Origin: Hyphomicrobium sp.
Lineage (GTDB): Bacteria > Pseudomonadota > Alphaproteobacteria > Rhizobiales > Hyphomicrobiaceae
Assembly (NCBI GenBank): GCA_030598645.1
Contig: JAUVPN010000035.1
Location: 1-12,403, forward strand
Direction of reading: 5' to 3'
DNA length: 12,403 nucleotides
The notes below the pieces were generated by a model that was not told where the DNA came from, did no database searches, and worked only from the letters and a program-made list of their open reading frames with translations. Position numbers and translations under genes: made by a program. Position 1 is the stretch's first letter. Each line of letters begins with the position of its first letter. Below, piece after piece: positions 5,716 to 12,403 of this stretch.

Positions 5716-8037
5716 ATGCGGGTTACCGAAATCTGGACAAGACTACGAGAACGGATCGTGTCGTATGCATGGTCCGCAGGATCGATGTCACTGCGCTTTG
5801 CTGCACTAGGCGCGGTCATCGCCCTTCTCATAGCGTTGTCGTCGGCTCCGACAGCTTTCAGCTCCTTCCACGCCTTTGCCATCGTCGGCGTCGGTCTGGC
5901 ACTCCTTTCAGTTTATCTCGCGCTGGCGTGGGCAAGCGATGCGGCTGCGGCAGCTACTCAGAGAATCACCAATCACGACGATCACGTTTCCTATCGTTTC
6001 GAGCAGCTACGGGACTTGCAGTGGGAGCTAAATGAGAACGAGGCCCGCTATCGTTCTCTGCTCGACGCTCAGGGCGACATGATTCTGCGCCGAGACAGTG
6101 CTGGCAATCTAACGTTCGCAAATAGAGCGTTCATGAAAATGCTCGGCGTTACGGCAGAAGACGTACTCGATAAGCCACTCCGGCTGAAGGTTCGCGAAGG
6201 TGAAGGCAACGGGCCGCTCAATACGACCGACAATATTCGTTATAAGCGTTTCACTCAACTCCTTGAGACCGCGATCGGCCGGCGCTGGATCGAATGGGAA
6301 GAGCAACTGGTTCCCGCCGCTGATGGCTTGGGTTTGGAGGTGCAGAGTATCGGCCGCGATGTATCAGAACAGCGCCAAACGCAAGCCCAGCTTTCAGAGG
6401 CTTGCGAACAGGCGGAGGCGGCGAACCGGGCCAAATCGCGATTCTTGGCTGCCATGAGCCACGAGATCCGCACGCCTATGAATGGTATCCTTGGCATGGC
6501 GAGTCTCCTGTTGGAAACAAAGCAAACGCAGGAGCAGGAGACTTACACGCATGCAATCGATCAGTCGGCGCGGACCCTGCTTGCGCTCATCGACGAGATT
6601 CTCGATTTCTCCAAAATCGAGGCCGGTAAGATTGAGCTCAATGAAGCGCCCTTCGTTCTAGAGACCTGCATCCAGGAGACGGTCGAGCTGCTGGCTCCGA
6701 GTGCGCACGAGAAGGGTCTAGAGATAGCCTGGTCCATCGACCCGCAAGTTCCGCGGCTTGTCAGCGGGGACGAAGTACGCGTCCGACAGATTCTACTCAA
6801 TCTCCTCTCGAACGCAGTAAAGTTCACAGATGTTGGTGGCGTCTGCGTGAGCCTATCCTGCGCAGAGGGTGATGTTGCCGAGTCCTCGGACGACGTCCGC
6901 ATCGAGATAGCGGTTGAGGACACCGGCATCGGTCTGTCCCAGGAGGATATGAAAGGCTTGTTTGCGGAATTCGAACAGGCCGAGGCTGCCATCCACCGGC
7001 GCGATGGAGGAACCGGTCTAGGTTTGGCAATCTCTAAGCAACTGGCACACGCGATGGGTGGTCACATTCGCGTAGTGAGCAGATCTGGGCAGGGCTCAAC
7101 GTTTACAGCTGATCTGGCGTTGCAGCGAGTGAGATCGAATTCGGACGAAGAGGGCGGCAAAGTTTCTGTTGCCACCGGTCGCGTCCTTCTTGCTTTCGAC
7201 CGGCCATTCGAACGGCGCAGTCTCGCCTTTGCACTGTCTTCAGCTGGCGTTCCCACGGCTGAGGTCGAATTTGCAAAGGTTGTCTCCGCGCTCGAATTGG
7301 CGGCGCGAGACTCCGCACCGTTTGACCGCATTGTTATTGATGGTTCGGTTGGGCCAGCTGCGGCTGCTGAAGCGCTTGCCTTGGCCCGCAAGCTCAATCC
7401 CGGATGCAAAGTGCGCGGCATTGTGCTGGTCAACGTTCTGTCGCGTGCACACCTCTGCGACTTTCGCGCTTCGGGCTTTGACGCCTATCTGGTACGCCCC
7501 GTGCGGCCCGCCTCCATGATGATGCAGCTGGGTCTGACAAGGCCAGCATCGACAGCATCAGCCCACGCTGCAAACGAGGAGGCTGATCTTGGGTCTGCGG
7601 GTCAAGACGCGCCGCGCCGCCGATTGCTACTCGCCGAGGACAACGAGATAAATTCTCTTCTGGCTAAGAAAGTGGTCGAGAAATGCGGTTGCGACTATGT
7701 TTCCGTAAGAAATGGTGCTGAGGCAGTGGCAGCTGTGCACGAAACGCTTGACGGGAAAAAATTGCCATTCGATCTCATTCTCATGGACATTTTTATGCCG
7801 CAGGTTGACGGCATTGAAGCCACCCGCACGATACGAACGATGTATGCGGACCGCCGGGAGGCGGAAGGCCGCGCGCCCCCGATCATAGCGTTGACTGCGA
7901 ACGCGTTTGCTGACGAAAAGAAGCGCTACCTCGAGGCCGGGATGGCCGATTATCTTGCAAAGCCATTCGACAAGGCAAGTCTCGAAGCCGTCTTACGGCG
8001 GTGGTTGGAGCATAGTTCCGACGACGCTGCGGCCTAG
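5716..8037 (+). CDS. Membrane-bound PAS hybrid sensor histidine kinase with two receiver domains
   Basis: This 773-residue hybrid kinase has two transmembrane helices near 28-44 and 52-73. A PAS domain follows (about 106-222, starting EARYRSLLDAQGDMIL), then a coiled segment and a HisKA domain with phospho-acceptor H249 in MSHEIRTPMNG. The HATPase domain carries the N-box (N366 in LLSNAVKF), G1 (D402 in EDTGIG) and GGTGLGLAI. Region 488-605 folds like a receiver but lacks the acidic pair and the conserved lysine (LVRPVRP), so it is probably a pseudo-receiver. The last receiver (635-765) is intact: E641-D642, phospho-acceptor D691 in LMDIFMP, ALTANA, and AKPF. No partner regulator or phosphotransfer protein is beside it; signal and output are unknown. 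The start is uncertain: a TTG at 5698, the ATG at 5716, or an ATG at 5779 preceded by AGGA. The ATG at 5716 keeps the cytoplasmic leader. Confidence 0.93.
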   Translation: MRVTEIWTRLRERIVSYAWSAGSMSLRFAALGAVIALLIALSSAPTAFSSFHAFAIVGVGLALLSVYLALAWASDAAAAATQRITNHDDHVSYRFEQLRDLQWELNENEARYRSLLDAQGDMILRRDSAGNLTFANRAFMKMLGVTAEDVLDKPLRLKVREGEGNGPLNTTDNIRYKRFTQLLETAIGRRWIEWEEQLVPAADGLGLEVQSIGRDVSEQRQTQAQLSEACEQAEAANRAKSRFLAAMSHEIRTPMNGILGMASLLLETKQTQEQETYTHAIDQSARTLLALIDEILDFSKIEAGKIELNEAPFVLETCIQETVELLAPSAHEKGLEIAWSIDPQVPRLVSGDEVRVRQILLNLLSNAVKFTDVGGVCVSLSCAEGDVAESSDDVRIEIAVEDTGIGLSQEDMKGLFAEFEQAEAAIHRRDGGTGLGLAISKQLAHAMGGHIRVVSRSGQGSTFTADLALQRVRSNSDEEGGKVSVATGRVLLAFDRPFERRSLAFALSSAGVPTAEVEFAKVVSALELAARDSAPFDRIVIDGSVGPAAAAEALALARKLNPGCKVRGIVLVNVLSRAHLCDFRASGFDAYLVRPVRPASMMMQLGLTRPASTASAHAANEEADLGSAGQDAPRRRLLLAEDNEINSLLAKKVVEKCGCDYVSVRNGAEAVAAVHETLDGKKLPFDLILMDIFMPQVDGIEATRTIRTMYADRREAEGRAPPIIALTANAFADEKKRYLEAGMADYLAKPFDKASLEAVLRRWLEHSSDDAAA

Positions 8038-8173
8038 CAGCATACCCCGAGTAGCCACTTCGGCCATCTAAAGTCTGTCACGGAATCGTGGTACGGGCCG
8101 ATAATCATTGGAAAAGCACTCGATTTTTCGCGTCACCGCACTCGAGAGCGCGACAGTGTAGTATCTAGGGGAC

Positions 8174-8188
8174 GGGGGCGCGCCGCCC
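8174..8188 (+). promoter_or_regulatory. GC-rich hairpin in the olsB leader
   Basis: GGGCG (8176-8180) pairs with CGCCC (8184-8188) around a three-base loop, about 35 bases before the olsB start codon and before its ribosome site. It includes the palindrome GGCGCGCC (8177-8184). Whether it matters for regulation is unknown. Confidence 0.2.
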
Positions 8189-8222
8189 AACTTATCGCGG
8201 CGGCACAAAAGGGAGACGAAGC

Positions 8223-9197
8223 ATGAGGTTCACTGCGCGGCGTATGGCTAGCCGCTTTGCGAACAGCCGAAAATGGCAAGCAGTGCCGCGTGGTCTCTTG
8301 GCGCTCAAGTCTCTTAAGGGTGGGGGGAGCACTCGCGCTTTGATGCGTTGGATCCCGGAAAAAGTATATGGCCGTATCGGTGACCTGGAGGTCAGGCTTG
8401 GACGCACACGGCGCGATCTCAAGTTTGCGCAGCGCCTTCGCTATCAAGTCTTTTACGAGGAGATGTCGGCCGTGCCCAACGTCAGGGCTGAAATGCGCCG
8501 TCGCGACGAAGATCCCTATGACGCGATTTGCGATCATCTTCTTGTCGTCGACGTCGGGGCTCAGCCCAATGCGGAGGGGTGGAGTGGATTAAAGCGGCAA
8601 AAGGTAGTCGGCACCTATCGGGTTTTGCGTCAAGAGATCGCCGAGCGCGGCCTTGGCTTCTATACTCAGAGCGAATATGACATCGCGCCTCTCGTTGCCT
8701 CCCGGTCGCCGAGCTACCGCTTCATGGAGCTCGGCCGCTCTTGCGTTCTCGAGCCGTACCGCAATAAGCGCACAGTTGAGCTTCTGTGGCACGGCCTATG
8801 GACATATGTGCGCGAACACAAGATTGATGTGATGATCGGTTGCGCGAGTTTTCCTGGCACAGATCCTGATCAGCACGCCATGGCTTTGAGCTTTCTACAT
8901 CACAACGCGCTGGCACCGCCGGAGTGGTGCTGCCGCGCACATGATCCCCTATATGTGCCGATGGACCGGCTACGGCGTGAGCAGGTGAACGCTAAGACGG
9001 CGCTTAAGGCCTTGCCTCCGCTGATCAAAGGCTATCTCAGGCTCGGCGCCTTCATTGGCGACGGTGCAGTGATCGACCGCCAGTTCGGTACGACTGACGT
9101 GCTGATCATTCTGCCCGTTGAGAAGATTGATCCGCGCTACTTTGAGCATTTCGGCGCACCCGACGAGGTTAAGAGTCGCATCGCGGTCAATGCCTGA
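8223..9197 (+). CDS. olsB: OlsB-like L-ornithine N-alpha-acyltransferase
   Basis: This 324-residue protein belongs to the GNAT-fold acyltransferases that transfer a 3-hydroxyacyl chain from acyl carrier protein to ornithine, the first step of ornithine-lipid synthesis. Family marks are LEVRLGRTRRDLKFAQRLRY (55-74), FYEEM, DAICDHLLV (100-108), VVGTYRVLRQ, FMELGRSCVLEPYR (167-180), IGCASFPGTDPDQHA and LPPLIKGYLRLGA (264-276). The N-terminal 50 residues are basic and unrelated to the core. The start is an ATG with GGGAGA just upstream; the later ATG at 8343 has no ribosome site. The partner acyltransferase olsA, which completes the lipid, is not in this window. Ornithine lipids are membrane lipids made by many proteobacteria, often when phosphate is low or under acid or heat stress. 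Confusion with other 'hemolysin-like' GNAT proteins is possible but less likely given the match length. Confidence 0.88.
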   Translation: MRFTARRMASRFANSRKWQAVPRGLLALKSLKGGGSTRALMRWIPEKVYGRIGDLEVRLGRTRRDLKFAQRLRYQVFYEEMSAVPNVRAEMRRRDEDPYDAICDHLLVVDVGAQPNAEGWSGLKRQKVVGTYRVLRQEIAERGLGFYTQSEYDIAPLVASRSPSYRFMELGRSCVLEPYRNKRTVELLWHGLWTYVREHKIDVMIGCASFPGTDPDQHAMALSFLHHNALAPPEWCCRAHDPLYVPMDRLRREQVNAKTALKALPPLIKGYLRLGAFIGDGAVIDRQFGTTDVLIILPVEKIDPRYFEHFGAPDEVKSRIAVNA

Positions 9198-9336
9198 AGC
9201 GCGACAGGTCGCCCAACGCTTTCACATAAACGCGTTATGCGGGTGCGGTTCTCCGAACAGGCTGCCATATCCCGCGCTCGTCTACGGTGTCGGGCTCGCC
9301 CCGCATTTACTTCAATACTTAGAGCAATGAAATAAG

Positions 9337-9352
9337 ATGAGCTAAGACTCAT
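9337..9352 (+). promoter_or_regulatory. Short inverted repeat upstream of the proton-pump gene
   Basis: ATGAG (9337-9341) and CTCAT (9348-9352) form a perfect five-base inverted repeat around six bases, 65 bases before the ATPase start. It could be an operator half-site pair or a small hairpin, but it is short enough to arise by chance. Confidence 0.15.
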
Positions 9353-9416
9353 GGTGTAAGGCAAGGTCCACATCTCGCTAAGGGCAAAACGTTGCTGATA
9401 AGGTCTGGAGGCGGAT

Positions 9417-11906
9417 ATGGCCGATCAAGAAGCTAAACCCGCCCATACAGTGGCAAACAATGCAGCATCGCGGCTGCCAGCGCCCGACCCCGACTTGACC
9501 AAAGGTCTCTCTGCCGGGGAGGCCAACAAGCGCCTAGCCCAGTACGGTCCCAACGCGATCGAAGAAAAGAAGACGACTCTTCTTCAGCGTCTCATTCGCT
9601 ATTTCTGGGGTCCAATTCCTTGGATGATCGAGGCGGCGGCGATGCTGTCGCTTATCCTGCGAGACTGGAACGACTTCGCCATCATCACCCTAATGCTGCT
9701 GATCAATGCTGGTGTCTCTTATTGGCAGGAGAGCAAGGCTGAGGACGCCATAAAGGTACTCAAGAAGCAGCTCGCGCCGGTTGCGCGCGTCTTGCGCGAT
9801 AGCACATGGCGGACGATTCCCGCACGTGAACTCGTGCCGGGCGACGTCGTTTCGCTCAAGATCGGTGACGTCACGCCGGCAGACCTTAAACTTGCCAGCG
9901 GTGACTATCTGAGTACCGATGAATCGGCGCTAACCGGTGAATCACTTCCCGTCGATAAAAAGGTTGGAGACGCGGCCTATGCGGGCTCGATCGTCAAGCT
10001 CGGCGCGATGGAAGGCATGGTCACTGCCACAGGCACGAAAACCTACTTCGGACGTACAGCCCAGCTCGTGCAGTCGGCCGAGACGCATTCCCATTTCCAG
10101 CGCGCCGTGCTGCGCATCGGCAATTTTCTCATCATGAGCACGATTGCTCTTGTCGTGCTCATCTTGATCGTCTCGATATTTCGCGACGAACCGTTTCTCG
10201 AAACGCTGCAGTTCTGCCTCATCCTGACGGTTGCGGCCATTCCGGTGGCGCTTCCGGCCGTCTTGTCCGTCACCATGGCGATTGGGGCAGAACGCATCGC
10301 CCGCATGAAGGCAGTTGTCTCGCGCCTTGTTGCCATCGAAGAGCTGGCCGGGATCGATGTCCTTTGTGCCGACAAGACAGGTACGCTCACCAAGAATCAG
10401 CTCACCCTCGGCGATCCGATTCCTGCGAGCGGGGAGACTGCTGTTGAGCTGCTCGAGGCTGCCGCGCTGGCGTCCGATCGCGATAACCCCGATGCGATCG
10501 ATAACGCTGTGATCACCGGCTGGCAAAAGGACGGCGGCAAGGCGCTGTCCGAGCTTGCGAGGTTCACGCCCTTCGACCCTGTCAGCAAACGAACCGAGGC
10601 CGAGGTGCAACGTGACGGCAAGACGCTGCGCTACAGCAAGGGTGCGCCGCAGGTCATTTTCGATTTGTGTAAGCTCAGCGTAGGCCAGCGAAAGGCTTAT
10701 GAGAGTAAAGTGGACGAGCTCGGTACGCAGGGCTACAGGGCCCTCGTCGTTGCAGGAACCGCAAGCGACGGAAAGTGGCGGATTCTCGGGCTGATGCCTC
10801 TTTTTGATCCGCCGCGCGATGATGCCGTAGAGACGCTCGCAAAAACTCGCCAAATGGGCGTCGACATCAAGATGGTCACAGGCGACCACGAGGCCATCGC
10901 TAAGCAGATTGCTGGCAAACTCGGCTTCGTTGGGCAGATTCTCTCCGCCAACAGCTTATTCGCTCCGGGAGCCACCGATGCGACCGTTCGCGACCAGATC
11001 GAGCACGCCGCTGGCGTGGCGCGCGTATTCCCCGAGCACAAATTCAAGATCGTCAAAGCACTTCAGGCAGGGACCGATCACATCGTCGGCATGACTGGGG
11101 ACGGCGTCAACGATGCGCCTGCCCTTAAACAGGCTGACGTTGGAATCGCGGTGAGCGGCGCCACCGATGCTGCGCGCGCAGCCGCCGACCTTGTTCTCAC
11201 CGCCCCAGGCATCGGCGTGATTACGCATGCCATCGCCGAAGCTCGTCGCATCTTTGAGCGCATGTCGAGTTACGCGACCTTCCGCATCGCCGAGACGATA
11301 CGCGTGCTCCTTTTCATGACGCTGGCCATAATCGTCTTCAACTTCTATCCTGTGACCGCGATCATGATCGTATTGCTCGCGATCCTCAACGATCTGCCGA
11401 TCATGATGATCGCCTTCGACAATGCACCGACCGCGGCGAAGCCTGTGCGCTGGAATATGGCCCGCGTCTTGACCGTGGCCACATCGCTCGGCGTCATGGG
11501 TCTCGTGGAGACCTTCCTGCTGTTCTGGTACGTCGATTCAGTTTTGCATCTCGATCGAGAGCTGATCCAGACGATGATATTCCTCAAGCTCCTGGTTGCT
11601 GGGCACCTCACGCTCTACGTGACCCGCAGCCAGCGCTGGTTCTTTTCGAGGCCTTGGCCGAGCTGGAAGCTATTTATTACCCTGGAGACCACGCAGGTCG
11701 CCGGGACGCTGTTCGCCGTTTACGGGTTGCTTGTCCATCCCATCGGCTGGTTCTACGCACTTGCCATCTGGGCTTATGCCTTAGCCTGGCTCCCGGTTGA
11801 GAGCGCTGTCGCGATCGCTGTCCGGCGCCTGTTCGACATGGAATGGGGCTTCCATAAACGCCATTTGACCGGCGTTGAAGGCCATGTGAGCGGTGCAGGC
11901 GGTTAG
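9417..11906 (+). CDS. P3A-type plasma-membrane proton-pumping ATPase
   Basis: This 829-residue P-type ATPase hydrolyses ATP to export protons across the inner membrane. Motifs in order: actuator TGES (173-176); PVALPAVLSVTMAIG in M4; phosphorylation site D319 in DKTGTLTKNQL; nucleotide-binding KGAP with K408; MVTGDH; TGDGVNDAP with D562 and D566; and the M6 segment LLAILNDLPIMM, where D659 corresponds to the proton-carrying aspartate of plant AHA2. The P3A class is shown by the M4 sequence and the long match after it. The C-terminus is short after the last membrane helix, so the autoinhibitory R domain of plant pumps is missing. The ATG at 9417 follows GGAGG at good spacing. The gene has its own 219-base leader after olsB, and its stop codon lies nine bases from that of the convergent malic-enzyme gene. 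Transport of another cation is possible but not favoured. Confidence 0.93.
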   Translation: MADQEAKPAHTVANNAASRLPAPDPDLTKGLSAGEANKRLAQYGPNAIEEKKTTLLQRLIRYFWGPIPWMIEAAAMLSLILRDWNDFAIITLMLLINAGVSYWQESKAEDAIKVLKKQLAPVARVLRDSTWRTIPARELVPGDVVSLKIGDVTPADLKLASGDYLSTDESALTGESLPVDKKVGDAAYAGSIVKLGAMEGMVTATGTKTYFGRTAQLVQSAETHSHFQRAVLRIGNFLIMSTIALVVLILIVSIFRDEPFLETLQFCLILTVAAIPVALPAVLSVTMAIGAERIARMKAVVSRLVAIEELAGIDVLCADKTGTLTKNQLTLGDPIPASGETAVELLEAAALASDRDNPDAIDNAVITGWQKDGGKALSELARFTPFDPVSKRTEAEVQRDGKTLRYSKGAPQVIFDLCKLSVGQRKAYESKVDELGTQGYRALVVAGTASDGKWRILGLMPLFDPPRDDAVETLAKTRQMGVDIKMVTGDHEAIAKQIAGKLGFVGQILSANSLFAPGATDATVRDQIEHAAGVARVFPEHKFKIVKALQAGTDHIVGMTGDGVNDAPALKQADVGIAVSGATDAARAAADLVLTAPGIGVITHAIAEARRIFERMSSYATFRIAETIRVLLFMTLAIIVFNFYPVTAIMIVLLAILNDLPIMMIAFDNAPTAAKPVRWNMARVLTVATSLGVMGLVETFLLFWYVDSVLHLDRELIQTMIFLKLLVAGHLTLYVTRSQRWFFSRPWPSWKLFITLETTQVAGTLFAVYGLLVHPIGWFYALAIWAYALAWLPVESAVAIAVRRLFDMEWGFHKRHLTGVEGHVSGAGG

Positions 11907-11915
11907 GCTACCGCG

Positions 11916-12403
11916 CTACCGGCGAGCGCCATAGGCCGCAATTGCTGCCATATTTACGATGTCGGTATCCATAGCGCCGAACAGGCAGATCTGCACGGGA
12001 TAAGAGAGCCCCACGAGGATCGGCCCTATGATGGTTGCGCCACCAAGCTCCTTAAGCATTTTTGTAGAGATCGATGCGGCATGGAACGCCGGCATGATCA
12101 GCACGTTTGCCGTGTCGCTTAAGCGGCAGAAGGGGTAGTGCACCATAAGATCGCGGTTAAGCGCTACGTCGGCTGCCATATCGCCATCGTATTCAAAGTC
12201 CACCTGACGATTATCAAGGATTTCAATCGCTTCGCGTACCTGATCTGAACGCTCGCCACGGGGTTGGCCGAAAGTCGAGTAGGCAAGCAGGGCCACACGC
12301 GGCTCGATCCCGAAATCGCGTGCCGCAAGAGCGGCCTGTACCGCAATGTCGGCGAGTTCTTCAGAGGTGGGCATAGCGTGCACGCTGGTATCGGCAATGA
12401 GAA
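11916..12403 (-). CDS. maeB: C-terminal phosphotransacetylase-like domain, probably of NADP-malic enzyme (runs off the right edge)
   Basis: The minus-strand frame enters from the right edge and ends with TAG at 11916, giving 162 residues of a PTA_PTB domain. Recognisable blocks are LIADTSVHAMPTSEELADIA, VALLAYSTFGQPRG, VDFEYDGDMAADVALN, YPFCRLSDTANVLIMPAFHA, GPILVGLSYPVQI and DIVNMAAIAAY. The upstream codons before the internal ATG continue the domain in frame, so that ATG is not the start. In proteobacteria this domain most often forms the C-terminal third of MaeB malic enzyme, which makes pyruvate and NADPH from malate; there it is not catalytic and senses acetyl-CoA. The DIVNMAA ending and absence of a downstream ack gene favour MaeB over a stand-alone phosphate acetyltransferase, but the catalytic malic-enzyme part lies outside the window. 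Confidence 0.78.
   Translation of the reverse strand, partial: LIADTSVHAMPTSEELADIAVQAALAARDFGIEPRVALLAYSTFGQPRGERSDQVREAIEILDNRQVDFEYDGDMAADVALNRDLMVHYPFCRLSDTANVLIMPAFHAASISTKMLKELGGATIIGPILVGLSYPVQICLFGAMDTDIVNMAAIAAYGARR

Noticed and set aside
5570..5809. 79-codon plus-strand frame between the Trm112-like gene and the kinase
   Set aside because: It overlaps the kinase start in another frame, contains the possible terminator and has no ribosome site.
9942..10889. 315-codon open frame on the minus strand inside the proton-pump gene
   Set aside because: It is antisense to well-conserved P-type ATPase motifs, its translation is low-complexity in Arg/His/Asp, and it has no family resemblance.

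Overview
This 12.4 kb window looks like ordinary chromosomal DNA of an alphaproteobacterium, most likely in the order Hyphomicrobiales (the rhizobial/Hyphomicrobium side of the class). The assignment rests on gene content and moderately high GC: the block of CnoX-type thioredoxin, LON-N-domain protein and CPLT-type Trm112 protein, an OlsB ornithine-lipid acyltransferase, a free-standing PrdX prolyl-tRNA editing protein, and a malic enzyme carrying a C-terminal phosphotransacetylase domain. I cannot name a genus from the sequence.

Left third (1-2740). The 5' part of an Atg22/UMF1-like MFS transporter runs off the left edge on the minus strand. About 600 bases without a convincing gene follow. 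Then come a ParA/MinD-type ATPase with no ParB beside it, a tRNA-Gly(GCC) on the minus strand with an encoded CCA, and a small secreted cysteine-rich protein (DUF4189-like) on the minus strand.

Middle (2850-9200), all on the plus strand. It starts with a trans-editing deacylase for mischarged tRNA-Pro. A tight three-gene operon follows: CnoX-like chaperedoxin, LON substrate-binding-domain protein, Trm112-like protein. This operon reads as a protein-quality and translation-support unit. After it come a membrane-bound PAS hybrid histidine kinase with one degenerate and one intact receiver, and an OlsB-type N-acyltransferase that starts ornithine-lipid synthesis.

Right third (9200-12403). A complete P3A-type proton-pumping ATPase, of the plasma-membrane H+-ATPase class, ends 9 bases from the stop codon of a convergent minus-strand gene that runs off the right edge. 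That gene encodes the C-terminal phosphotransacetylase-like domain of a probable NADP-malic enzyme.

No CRISPR array, insertion sequence, prophage or defence system was recognised, and nothing here is clearly a new system. The observations most worth a second look are the orphan ParA beside a tRNA gene, the kinase's degenerate receiver, the P3A proton pump beside olsB and the kinase, a GGCGCGCC palindrome that occurs three times and only between genes, and the unassigned 555-1146 gap.
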